From Streptomyces uncialis (GTDB lineage: Bacteria > Actinomycetota > Actinomycetes > Streptomycetales > Streptomycetaceae), in the NCBI RefSeq assembly GCF_036250755.1, contig NZ_CP109583.1, positions 620,001-684,000 on the forward strand: DNA of 64,000 nt, in the 5' to 3' direction. A model generated the notes under the pieces. It saw only the letters and a list, made by a program, of their open reading frames with translations, ran no database searches and was not told the DNA's origin. The stretch's first letter is position 1; the number at the start of each line of letters is the position of its first letter. Position numbers and translations under genes: made by a program. Below are positions 44,217 through 52,478 of this stretch, piece after piece.

Positions 44217-44657
44217 GCCGATACCGCCGGAGGGGCCTGGAGCCGCTCCCCGGGGCGCACGGAGCGATGAACGCCTCCTGCCGCTTCCTGGCGTGCCGTG
44301 CCCCCAGGTACCGCGGGGCCATTGCGGGGAATCCGCCGCCCAGCAGCGTGGAAGACGCCGTGATCAGTGCGACAGCAACCGTCTCCTTCACCGCGTACCG
44401 GCCAAGAGACCCACCCACTCCGCCATGCGCCCATCCTCAATCAGGAACCAGCGACCGACATCAAGGCGTCAGCGAGTTCACTCATCCGGGTTCGGAGGCC
44501 ACTGCGGAAAAATACCCCCTGACGGCCTGGACGTGCATAGGTGCCAGGAAGGCGGCGTGCAACCGCTGCTCGAAGGCGCTGAAGAACGGAAGGCTCGCGA
44601 TGCGGCGCTGGACCCCGGCCCATGGCCGTCCCACACAGAAACCGAAGGTGACCCACG
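44217..44657. other. intergenic, weak reverse-strand ORF
   Basis: No gene can be supported. A reverse-strand frame (44,206-44,418, 70 codons) contains ETVAVALITASSTLLGGG, membrane-like, and follows a separate short frame starting MAEWVGLLAG; together they might be a frameshifted small membrane protein. The rest has little coding bias. GAAGGTGA just before 44,658 is the ribosome site of the next gene. Confidence 0.3.
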
Positions 44658-45005
44658 ATGACGCAGTCGACCACCCAACCACGGCGGGCACTCGGCACCG
44701 GATGGTCGCTGGCTCTGGCCGCGGACATGACCGTCACCGTGCTGGTGGCGGCTGTCCTGGGCGTGATCGGGCTGCTGCTGCCCGGGATCACCGAGGACCA
44801 TGAGATGTCGGACGCCGAGCACTTCGCCGAGGCCGCGGTCTTCTACGGGTCCTCGGCGTTCCTTCTCATGTCGCTCGGCGCGACACGGCTCCTGCTGCGC
44901 CGGGAGCGCCGGCGCCGTCTCGCTCAATGGGTTTCCGCCGTACGGCTCGTTCTGCTGTCGGCCGCGGCGGCCTCCGTCGTGCTCTACGGAGCTGCCACCC
45001 ACTGA
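44658..45005 (+). CDS. small three-helix membrane protein
   Basis: A 115-residue integral membrane protein of unknown function: hydrophobic segments at about 17-45 (MTVTVLVAAVLGVIGLLLPG), 60-76 (AVFYGSSAFLLMSLGA) and 92-112 (LVLLSAAAASVVLYGAA), with an Arg-rich loop LLLRRERRRRLAQ between the last two. ATG with GAAGGTGA upstream. Followed by a strong terminator. Confidence 0.7.
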   Translation: MTQSTTQPRRALGTGWSLALAADMTVTVLVAAVLGVIGLLLPGITEDHEMSDAEHFAEAAVFYGSSAFLLMSLGATRLLLRRERRRRLAQWVSAVRLVLLSAAAASVVLYGAATH

Positions 45006-45028
45006 CCCCGACCGGGACCACCGGTCAC

Positions 45029-45074
45029 CCGAGGGCCGTGCCCGTCGCCTCACCGCGACGGGCACGGCCCTCGG
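45029..45074 (+). terminator. strong hairpin terminator
   Basis: Perfect 19-base-pair stem (CCGAGGGCCGTGCCCGTCG with its complement) and an 8-base loop, starting 24 bases after the small membrane protein gene. No T tail, as is common in Streptomyces. Confidence 0.85.
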
Positions 45075-45610
45075 CTGTGCGCGGTGTTGGCAGCGTGGTG
45101 GACCCTGGTCAGGGTGACCGTCCAGGGCCGGGGCGAAGAGGCGGTGGTGCCGCGGTCGCTCCGGATGCGCCAGGCCGCCGGGCCTCCCCCGCAGCGCCGG
45201 AACTTCCACGGGATGAGGCTGGGCCGCAGAGCGTCGATCACCCCCGGATGTTCGACGTCGGCCTTGAGCCGCCCGTGCCGTACCCGGTAACCACTCGGGG
45301 GTGGAGATCCCCGCTGTGCCGTTCCCGTACCGGGTGTCGGTCCGGGAACCGGAGAGCGTGCTCGTCACCGGCCGCACGGTGACGTGCGAGGCGAGTGGCT
45401 CGCGGTGGCCGTCGGCCGACGAGCGAACACCCGCCCCGATCCAGGGTCAGTCTCTCGTGTACCTCCGCACAGGGCGATCGGATCCGAACCACACCTTCGG
45501 CCAACCGCCTTTCGTGTTCGCGTCATCGGCACGGCGGCGGTGATCATTACGAGGGCGATCGGGCAGTTCCTCCGGGCTCATGAGGCCGTGCGGACCGAGG
45601 AGCCGGGACG
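45075..45610. other. intergenic, no supported gene
   Basis: Over 500 bases between the terminator and a reverse-strand gene. Several frames overlap on both strands, with no ribosome sites, no recognisable motifs and mixed third-position bias. It looks like non-coding or decayed sequence. Confidence 0.35.
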
Positions 45611-46603
45611 TCAGGGAGTGGAGACGATGACGGTGGCATCGACGATGCGATGGTCCGAGCAGGGGTTGTTGTTGCAGGCGGTCTGGCTGATCGGATGGGC
45701 GTCCTCCTGGTAGGAGACCAGCTTGCTCTCCGCGGCGAAGATGTGGTCCACCTTGGCCGGTTGTCCGCACCTGCCCGCCAACAGGCCCTCGGTGGTCTGC
45801 TCGCCCCAGCCGGAGCAGATCGGGTCCAGGTCGTCCAGTTCGCGGAACATCCCGGTGTTGCAGTGGTTGCCCTGGGCGTCGCAGCCGTTGTCCGGGGTGT
45901 TCACCGAAGGCGCGTACCAGGTGTTCATCAGGGGGTCATGGGGCTGGACGTTGAAGTCACCGGCGGCGATCACCGTGTCGCCCGCAGCCGTCCACTGCTC
46001 CATCCGCGTGCGCACGGTGTCGAGCTGGGCCTGCTTGGTCGCGGCCTGGTAGGTGACGTGCGTGGTGCAGAAGCGCGGATGGCCGGGCTTCGACGCGATG
46101 GGCACGCAGAGCAGCTTGCGGGCCCTCTGCCCGTCGGGGGGCAGGGTGATCCGGTCGGTGCCGCTCGGTGCGAACCGGCTGAACACGGCGACGCCGTACG
46201 GGTCCTGGTCCGGGCTTCCCGGGGTCTTGGCACACAGGTCGGCGGTGGCGTGCGGCATGGGCTCGAAGCGGGCGAAGTTGGCCGGGTTCTGCGGCCAGCC
46301 CGCGTTCTGGAGTCCCTTGAGGATGGCCTGGTACTGGGCCGGACAGACCTCGTTGACCGAGATGAAGTCCGGGTTGCGGAAGCTCAGCGACCCCAGGACC
46401 GTACTGACGATGTGGTCCGGCTTTCCGAGGTGTTTGTCGTGACCGGAGATGTTCCAGTGCCAGACCTTGTAGGTGGCGGTACCGGCCTGTGCCGCGGTGG
46501 CCCTCGGTACCGCGCCTGCCGAGAGGGCACCGGCCGGTACCGCCCCGGCCAGCAGGCCGAGCAGCGCCGCGGCCAACGGGGCGAAGGTGCGAAGTACGCG
46601 CAT
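45611..46603 (-). CDS. secreted endonuclease/exonuclease/phosphatase-family protein
   Basis: A 330-residue exported hydrolase. The N-terminal signal peptide (FAPLAAALLGLLAGAVPAGA) ends near residue 30-40. The EEP fold follows: WHWNISGHDKH, NPDFISVNEVC (metal Glu), AAGDFNVQPHDPLMNTW (catalytic DxN) and the late KVDHIF and SDHRIVDATV histidine. Likely a secreted DNase or sphingomyelinase-like phosphodiesterase. Six cysteines after the signal suggest disulfides outside the cell. AGGGAG lies 6 bases before the ATG. Confidence 0.88.
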   Translation of the reverse strand: MRVLRTFAPLAAALLGLLAGAVPAGALSAGAVPRATAAQAGTATYKVWHWNISGHDKHLGKPDHIVSTVLGSLSFRNPDFISVNEVCPAQYQAILKGLQNAGWPQNPANFARFEPMPHATADLCAKTPGSPDQDPYGVAVFSRFAPSGTDRITLPPDGQRARKLLCVPIASKPGHPRFCTTHVTYQAATKQAQLDTVRTRMEQWTAAGDTVIAAGDFNVQPHDPLMNTWYAPSVNTPDNGCDAQGNHCNTGMFRELDDLDPICSGWGEQTTEGLLAGRCGQPAKVDHIFAAESKLVSYQEDAHPISQTACNNNPCSDHRIVDATVIVSTP

Positions 46604-46790
46604 GGATCTCCCTCTGTTCGACGATCCTGATCTCCAACTCGCGATTCTCAGGAGCCAAGATCATGCCGTCAACAGGGCGTGTACGGCCGCTCATGGCCGT
46701 ACTCTGCGGCCCGTACCACCTGGCAGCGGGAGGGCCGGTACCGCGCGGTGGCGATCCGGTTCTCGCCGGGCTTCTCGTTGTCCCGCACCA

Positions 46791-47195
46791 TCACGACGGT
46801 GAAGGGGGGACGGGGGTGTGGGAGCGGAAGCCGGGGCAGCGGTCCAATGCCTCATCGTGCGGGCAGGTGAGCAGATGACTCAGATAGGTCTGGGCAGCGC
46901 CGAGCCGGGTTCGCTGGGCCTCGATGGCGGCGATCCGGTCGACGACGGTCCGCCGCCACAGGCCGTCGGCGGCCGGCCCCGCCAGGAGCGAGGCGATCTC
47001 GTCCAGCGACATCGTTCCGGTGCCGCGCCATAATCGGATCAGTGCGATGCGGTACAGCTGGTCGGTGTCGTAGCAGCGCATTCCCGCTCGGCGGTGAGGT
47101 GTGACGAGCCCCCGGCGCTCCCAGTAGTGCAGGGTGGAGAGCGGAAGTCCGAAGTGGTCGGCGACCTTCCGGATGGGCACGGAATCGTCCGTCAT
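46791..47195 (-). CDS. MerR-family transcriptional regulator
   Basis: A 134-residue regulator with the N-terminal winged helix of MerR: RKVADHFGLPLSTLHYWERR followed by TPHRRAGMRCYD and the helical SLDEIASLLAG region, then a long dimerisation helix and a short C-terminus. ATG 47,195 immediately follows GGAGGG (one base), so a downstream GTG may be the true start. It is divergent from the amidase with a promoter-like element between, so it probably regulates it. Confidence 0.82.
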   Translation of the reverse strand: MTDDSVPIRKVADHFGLPLSTLHYWERRGLVTPHRRAGMRCYDTDQLYRIALIRLWRGTGTMSLDEIASLLAGPAADGLWRRTVVDRIAAIEAQRTRLGAAQTYLSHLLTCPHDEALDRCPGFRSHTPVPPSPS

Positions 47196-47202
47196 CCCTC
47201 CA

Positions 47203-47233
47203 TTGAACTCAACCCGGATCGAGCGGGCAAGGT
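47203..47233 (+). promoter_or_regulatory. candidate MerR-type promoter of the amidase
   Basis: TTGAAC, a 19-base spacer and CAAGGT in the 93-base gap between the divergent MerR and amidase genes. The overlong spacer is the hallmark of MerR-activated promoters. Assigned by eye only. Confidence 0.4.
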
Positions 47234-47288
47234 GGGCACCGGACCATCCCTGAGAAGGGCACGGACCACTATCCGCGAGGGGATTCCC

Positions 47289-48797
47289 ATGCCTCATCAC
47301 GCCATGTCCGGAACCTCGTCACCGTCACCGTCACCGTCCCGGTCCTCCGCGGCGTCCCGTGAAGCCGTTCGCACGCTGAGCGGTACGGCGCGCGCGCTGC
47401 GGGCGGGAGAGATCAGCAGTGTCGCGCTCACGGAGGACGCCATCCGCTCGGCCGACCTGTACGACCCGTTGCTCGGGTCCTGTCTGGCGCGGTTCGACGA
47501 GACCGCGCTCCTCGCCGCGGAGCAGGCCGACCGGGAACTCGCCGCCGGGCTGGACCGGGGCCCGCTGCACGGCATCCCCTTCGGGATCAAGGACCTGATC
47601 GCGGCTGCGGAGGGGCCCACGACCGCCCAGAGCCTGGTCCCGAATCCGTTCCGGGACACCCGTCACGACGCCACTGTCACCGCCCGGTTGAGAGCCGCGG
47701 GAGCCGTCGTCATGGGTAAGACGACCACGATGGAGTTCGGCTGCGGCATACCGGACCCGGCCAAGCCGTTCCCGGTCCCCCGCAATCCCTACGATCCGTC
47801 CGCCTGGGCGGGAGGGTCGAGTTCGGGTACCGCCAGCGGTGTCGCCGCCGGTCTGTTCCTGGCCGGCCTCGGTTCGGACACGGGCGGCAGTATCCGGATG
47901 CCGGCCGCCTTCTGCGGGGTGACCGGGCTGATGCCCACGTACGGCCTGGTGCCCCGGGACGGTTGCGTACCGCTGGCGCCGAGCCTGGACCGGATCGGGC
48001 CGCTGGCGCGGAGCGCACGGGACTGTGCCGCGGTCCTGGACGTGCTGGCGGGCCCTCCCCATGACGGACGGGCCCGCTGGGACGGTGGTTCCGGGTGGGA
48101 CGACGCCGCCGACCGGCCGCCCGATCTCAGCGGACTGCGGATGGGGGTCGTGCACGAGGGGCATTTCCCGCCGGGTGGGGACCCCGCGGTCCCCACCGCC
48201 TTCGAGGCGGCGGTCGGCCGGCTCACCGGTCTGGGTGCCAGGGCCTGCGCTGTCGTCCTGCCGTACCGGGCCCAGACGGTCCAGGCCACCCTCGCCACGG
48301 CGATCAGTGAGGGCCTGGCCCACCACCGAGGCGATCTGATCGAGCGCTGGAACGACTACTTCGCCGCCACCCGGGGCCTGCTGGCGCGGGCGGCCTTCGT
48401 CTCCGGGGCGGACTACGTCCAGGCCCAGCGCGTACGGCGAGCGGCTCAGCGGGCGCTCGACGCGCTCTTCGAGGAGGTCGACATCGTCGTCTGTCCCACC
48501 GCGTCGATCGGCGCACCGGACCTTGCCGTCCTCTCCGACGCACACGGCCATCAGAACGACGAACAGGTCTTCTCCATGATCCACACCCCCTACTGGAACG
48601 CCGTGGGCAATCCGGTGCTGGCCGTCCCCATCGGCCGGACCGGCCGTGGGCTGCCGCTCTCGCTCCAGATCGCCGGTCCCGTCGGCGGGGACCACCGTGT
48701 CCTGTGTGTCGGGGACGCCTTGCAGCGGCTTACCGGCTGGCATCTGCGGGTCCCGGACCTGACCGGCAGCGGCCCGGGAGCGGGGAGGTCCGGATGA
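47289..48797 (+). CDS. amidase-signature family hydrolase
   Basis: A 502-residue amidase with the Ser-Ser-Lys triad: lysine in GIPFGIKDLI, the Gly/Ser block AGGSSSGTASGVAAGLFLAG and the nucleophile serine in GSDTGGSIRMPAAFCG. ATG with GAGGGG 6 bases upstream. The N-terminal 25 residues are Ser/Pro-rich (SPSPSPSRSS). It hydrolyses an amide such as a carboxamide or allophanate-like substrate; the AtzG-like partner downstream suggests the AtzE/allophanate-type branch. Four-base overlap with that gene; divergent MerR regulator. Confidence 0.9.
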   Translation: MPHHAMSGTSSPSPSPSRSSAASREAVRTLSGTARALRAGEISSVALTEDAIRSADLYDPLLGSCLARFDETALLAAEQADRELAAGLDRGPLHGIPFGIKDLIAAAEGPTTAQSLVPNPFRDTRHDATVTARLRAAGAVVMGKTTTMEFGCGIPDPAKPFPVPRNPYDPSAWAGGSSSGTASGVAAGLFLAGLGSDTGGSIRMPAAFCGVTGLMPTYGLVPRDGCVPLAPSLDRIGPLARSARDCAAVLDVLAGPPHDGRARWDGGSGWDDAADRPPDLSGLRMGVVHEGHFPPGGDPAVPTAFEAAVGRLTGLGARACAVVLPYRAQTVQATLATAISEGLAHHRGDLIERWNDYFAATRGLLARAAFVSGADYVQAQRVRRAAQRALDALFEEVDIVVCPTASIGAPDLAVLSDAHGHQNDEQVFSMIHTPYWNAVGNPVLAVPIGRTGRGLPLSLQIAGPVGGDHRVLCVGDALQRLTGWHLRVPDLTGSGPGAGRSG

Positions 48798-49051
48798 CCG
48801 AGCCGCGCGCGGAGGGATCAGCAGAAGGACCGCAGGAACCCGCCCAGGCGGCCTCCGACCCGGCCTCGGTCGCACGAGCTCTGCTGGCCGCCGCCCGACT
48901 GCCCGCCCACGAGGCGGAGGTGGCCGCCCTCGTTCTGGCCTACCCGGCCCAGCGTGCCGCGCTGGACACGCTGTACGGGATCGGGCCCGCGCCACAAACC
49001 GACCCGGCGGTTCGGGCCGAGCCGAGCCACGTCGGGAGGGAGGACCGGTAG
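48794..49051 (+). CDS. AtzG-like small partner of the amidase
   Basis: An 85-residue protein coupled to the amidase by a four-base overlap (GGGGAGG upstream). After an acidic N-terminus it shows RALLAAARLPAHEAEVAALV and PAQRAALDTLYG, resembling the AtzG/DUF4089 helical subunit that stabilises AtzE-type amidases. Identification rests on position and a weak pattern. Confidence 0.5.
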   Translation: MTEPRAEGSAEGPQEPAQAASDPASVARALLAAARLPAHEAEVAALVLAYPAQRAALDTLYGIGPAPQTDPAVRAEPSHVGREDR

Positions 49052-49277
49052 AAGCCGGTCGCGGCGCTGGGGTCGTCACTCGCCCCGCGCGCCGAGGCAC
49101 GCCACGCTTACCGGCGAGGGAACGCCGAGAACCATGCGGGCCTGTCCCTCGGCGTCGCTCCCCCCTGATCACACAGGGACAACGGCCCGGCGCCAGCGGC
49201 TTCCGATGAAGCCGCGGGCACCGGGCTCCACGGCGCGTCCATGACCGGGGTCTACGGCGCCTGCATCACCGGCCGGC

Positions 49278-49883
49278 TCACACGCCGCGCCACAGATTGG
49301 CGAAGGCCGAGCTCTCGATGGACCGCCTCTGACGCACGGCCTCCAGCTCCATCACCGCGTCGTGGACAGCGGCCACCACTGCCGTCACCGCCTCGTCGGC
49401 GAGGCCGGGCTCGTCGCCGGACCGTTCCTCGCCGATGCCGACGGCCGAGGCGAGAGCGCCCAGGACGGGTTCGTTCTCCTCCCAGCGCGCGACTGCCCGG
49501 CGGCGCGCGGGCGAATCGACCGGTCCCACGTGCCGCGGGCCGAAGGGCGAGGCCCCGCTCCGCCTGCTGGTCAGCTCGCCGTCCTCCTCCAGGGCAGCCT
49601 GGTACGCGGCCGTCAGGTCCCGGCCCCGACGCCACAGCCAGTCCTCGATCCGCTCGTAGGGCGCCTGCCGGGTGAGCCCTGCCGCAGCCTCGGCCACAAG
49701 CCGGTCGTCCGGCACCGGCGGCCCATCCGGCACCACACGATCACCGTCCACGGCAACCGTCCCGGCACCGATGAGATCGATCAGCTCGGCTCCCGCGAGT
49801 GCGAGCGACAGGTCGCCCTGGCCGACGGACCGCTCCGCCCCCCGGTCCAGACTGATGATGAACAGGTCTTTCGCCGTGGTCAT
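49278..49883 (-). CDS. GOLPH3/GPP34-family protein
   Basis: A 201-residue protein of the GPP34 family (DLFIISLDRG start, GDLSLALAGAELIDLIGAGTV, WLWRRGRDL, FGPRHVGPVDSPARRRAVARW). The eukaryotic members bind phosphatidylinositol-4-phosphate; bacterial function is unknown. GAGGGGAG upstream of ATG 49,883. Such genes are frequent in Streptomyces. Confidence 0.85.
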   Translation of the reverse strand: MTTAKDLFIISLDRGAERSVGQGDLSLALAGAELIDLIGAGTVAVDGDRVVPDGPPVPDDRLVAEAAAGLTRQAPYERIEDWLWRRGRDLTAAYQAALEEDGELTSRRSGASPFGPRHVGPVDSPARRRAVARWEENEPVLGALASAVGIGEERSGDEPGLADEAVTAVVAAVHDAVMELEAVRQRRSIESSAFANLWRGV

Positions 49884-50221
49884 GAACGGCTCCCCTCACA
49901 AGCATCGGCACCGGTCCGTCCTCGCTGCCCGGTCCGTGTCCGGGCCCGACCGGCAGCGAACACCGGCCCTCATATCCAGTATCACCCTCCTCCCCCGCGG
50001 CAGGATCCCCGTCACGGTGCTGCGGGCGATTCCGCAGCCACCGCAACGGGGGGGGCTGTGCCGGATTCCGGCCGCCCGGGAAGCCGAAGCCCCCGACACC
50101 GTCCTCGACAGCCACCACCGCACCACTGCCGCGGCGCCCTCCCTAAGCGCCGTACGGCCTCCCCCGACGCCTCACTCGGCGGACGGGATTCTCCGGGGGA
50201 AGGGCTTGCAGGAAGCAGTGC
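49884..50221 (+). other. intergenic between GPP34 and MFS remnant
   Basis: About 340 bases without a supported gene. It contains the probable promoter of the reverse GPP34 gene and a GGGGGG run at 50,047-50,054. Frames on both strands are Pro/Arg-rich and lack ribosome sites. Confidence 0.3.
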
Positions 50222-50562
50222 GTGGTCGGGCGACAGCGGACCTGCGCGGGGGCGGCCCTGTTCCTGATCCCCGTCCGCTCGGCCCCGCTCCTGTGGTTCC
50301 TCTCGGCCGCGATCGGATTCCTGTTCCGCTTCAGCTTCCCCGCACGGCTGTGCGTCCCCTCCGGCGTCTCCCGTGTCGACGCCGAGCACATCGGCACCGC
50401 GGTGGGCCTCATGCTGACCCTCGCAGCGGTCGGCGGCTTCGTGGTCCCCCTGGTCTTCGGGAAGATCGTCCCGCCGCGGGCTACGGCGCCGGCTGGATCA
50501 CACTGGGCGCCCTCTCCGACCTCTCCGCGCTGATCGGCCTCCTCGGCCGCCCCGGGCCGACA
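50222..50562 (+). pseudogene. C-terminal fragment of an MFS transporter, frameshifted
   Basis: The + strand reads LLWFLSAAIGFLFRFSFPAR, then EHIGTAVGLMLTLAAVGGFV and VFGKIV, the last membrane helices of a major-facilitator transporter. Near 50,478 a frameshift occurs and the match resumes in another frame as YGAGWITLGALSDLSALIGL. The first two-thirds of the gene are missing. A remnant. Confidence 0.7.
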
Positions 50563-50717
50563 TCGCTCTCACTGCGGAGCCTGGGCAGGCATTCTGCCTG
50601 TACGGGATGCGTGCGAGTGAAAGCGGCGGCGGCCTCGGCAGTGCGCGGGCTTCGTCACGGCGCCGGGAGGGGAGGGTGGGCGCTGGACCGCCGGGAATGA
50701 ACTGAGGAGTACCCCCT

Positions 50718-51278
50718 GTGACGCGCGCGACCATTCAGTGGATGATCGACAACGACGAGGCCCGGGCCGCGGCGGTTGCGGGTCTCGGCCTCAAGAAGGC
50801 GGTTCCCGACGCGCTCGTGACGGATCGCTGGTTCCTTCCGGACTACATGAAGGCATTGGTGATCGAGGCGGTCCGGCGTGACGCTCCGGACGGTGTGGCC
50901 GAGGAGCTGATGCGGGTCCAGCGGCGTATGAGGAGGAACGCCGAGGAGATCGATGACTACGGGGCCGAGGTGCTGGCCCGGCTTGAGGGGCTGCGCGACG
51001 CGGACGAGGTCGTTCCGGTGCTTGAGCGGGCACGGGACGAGGCTCCCGACCAGCTGAGGCGAGACCGGATCGAACGGGTTCTCGAACGGGTGCGGCAGCC
51101 CCGAAATGACCTCGAAGACCTGCTGGCCCTGAGCGACGAGCAGTTGGGCGCAATCCTGGCCGACCCGTGCGACCACTGCTGCGTCTACGGCTGCGGGCTG
51201 TGCCCCCTGCACTGCGTCATCTGCTGTGCAGGAACGTGTTACTGCTGCGCCGGCTGCCAGGCCGTGTCTGACCAATGA
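50718..51278 (+). CDS. long-leader protein with 12-cysteine C-terminal tail
   Basis: A 186-residue protein with an unusual layout. Residues 1-150 are charged and helical (IEAVRRDAPDGVAEELMRVQ region, then an acidic coiled segment), ending in LLALSDEQLGAILADP, which resembles the LSDEEL-type end of long RiPP leaders. The last 36 residues contain 12 cysteines (CCVYGCGLCPLHC and similar). GTG start with GAGGAG about 9 bases upstream; good codon bias. It could be a ribosomal peptide precursor or a small metal-binding/redox protein. No family recognised. The YcaO operon lies 2.3 kb downstream. Confidence 0.75.
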   Translation: MTRATIQWMIDNDEARAAAVAGLGLKKAVPDALVTDRWFLPDYMKALVIEAVRRDAPDGVAEELMRVQRRMRRNAEEIDDYGAEVLARLEGLRDADEVVPVLERARDEAPDQLRRDRIERVLERVRQPRNDLEDLLALSDEQLGAILADPCDHCCVYGCGLCPLHCVICCAGTCYCCAGCQAVSDQ

Positions 51279-51284
51279 GCACCT

Positions 51285-51650
51285 GGCTGGTTCGCGGAGC
51301 CAGAGGATCAGGGAGGCCAGGACGATTCCGGCGCGGTGACGATCGGCGAGTTGTCGCATCTGGTCGGGATCGCGCGGAACGGTCGGCAGCGTGCTGGTGG
51401 GCACGGTTGACCGTGGAGCCGACCCGGACGGTGCACTCCACCCGGCCCCTGTTCCGGCAGCCCTGCCCACGTGCCGTCCGCCTCCCGGCGGGCGAAACGG
51501 CCGTAGACGGTCTGCCACGGCCCCTACCGCCCGAGCAGGTCGCGTCACGGGCCCCGGTCCGCAGCAGCCACAACACACCATCGGTCACCCGCAGGTGATC
51601 ACGCCACGGACGGCCACACCCGTCCACCTGCGGCAACAGGAGATCAATGT
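51285..51650 (-). mobile_element. degenerate IS5-family transposase remnant
   Basis: Reverse-strand pieces of an IS5-type transposase in different frames: CGRPWRDHLRVTDGVLWLLR, then GPWQTVYGRFARREADGTWA after a stop, then VNRAHQHAADRSAR and finally HRAGIVLASLILWLRE. The order is right but the middle and the DDE residues are lost and stops and frameshifts interrupt it. No terminal inverted repeats were found. Confidence 0.75.
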
Positions 51651-51739
51651 CGCTCCCCCGCCGCGTCCGTCAACCCACCTCGACCCGCCACAAGATCAAT
51701 CATCGGACAAGCCTTGGGGATCCGGCCAACGGCTTCGGG

Positions 51740-52186
51740 TCAGGTCCGCTTGCGACTCGCGATCCCGTCGGAGAGCTGCCGCACGTGAGCGGGGTCCGCG
51801 TCCCGGGCCAGGGCGACGTAGTGGTCCATGACGGCCGGCCGGTAGCGCACGGGCAACGTCTGTCCTGGGGCGAGTCGGGTGAGCTCGGTGATCGTGAGGT
51901 CTTCGTCCGCGATACCGCGGAACGAGATGCCGCCGGCGGTCTCCACGTCGAACATCAGGACCACGCGTGGACTGCTGTTGACCTCCCGCCAGTCGACGAG
52001 AACGCCGAGCGCAAGCGCCCCCGTACGCAGTTCCGCATTGCGCTTCCGCGCATCACCGCTCAGCAGCGGGTTCGGGGCGACGCCCGGGAAGTCGGGCCCG
52101 ACGCCGAGCGATTCCCGACTCAAATCGGGCCTGAGCTGCGCCATCAGATCGTCGAGCTTCTTCTTCGAATTCTTCGAACGGAACAT
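51740..52186 (-). CDS. uncharacterised protein
   Basis: A 148-residue soluble protein. N-terminus MFRSKNSKKKLDDLMAQLRP, a central beta-rich region (ALALGVLVDWREVNSS, VVLMFDVETAGG) and a C-terminal part with LPVRYRPAVMDHYVALARD that resembles the PVxYxP strand found in some Streptomyces DUF3592-like proteins. No membrane helix or signal. GGGAGGGG ribosome site 7 bases before ATG 52,186. Function unknown. Confidence 0.65.
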   Translation of the reverse strand: MFRSKNSKKKLDDLMAQLRPDLSRESLGVGPDFPGVAPNPLLSGDARKRNAELRTGALALGVLVDWREVNSSPRVVLMFDVETAGGISFRGIADEDLTITELTRLAPGQTLPVRYRPAVMDHYVALARDADPAHVRQLSDGIASRKRT

Positions 52187-52478
52187 CCTGACCCCTCCCT
52201 CACGCCGGGGCCGGAATCCCGGCCTGGCGCTTCGCCCTCAGCGCGAGTGTATGTCGCGGCCCTTCCCGGGCTCCGTCGTATCGCCCCGTCCCGATGGGGT
52301 CGCCGTCTGCGGTCGCGGACGGGCTCGGTCGGTGCACCTACCTGTGTATCCGCGTTAGACGGCCACGCCGTACACCTCGCTGACCGCCGTCTTCTGTGGA
52401 CCGACGCTCTCTTGCGCTTCCCGTCCGGGGAAGCCCGCCTGGTCGACCCGGGCTTCCGTAGCGCGAGAAGTGGTCGGC

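Noticed and set aside
44206..44418. 70-codon reverse frame with a membrane-like segment
   Set aside because: Overlaps the end of a better-supported gene and has no ribosome site; mentioned only as an intergenic note.
45075..45610. Overlapping frames on both strands after the terminator
   Set aside because: None has a ribosome site, consistent bias or motif.
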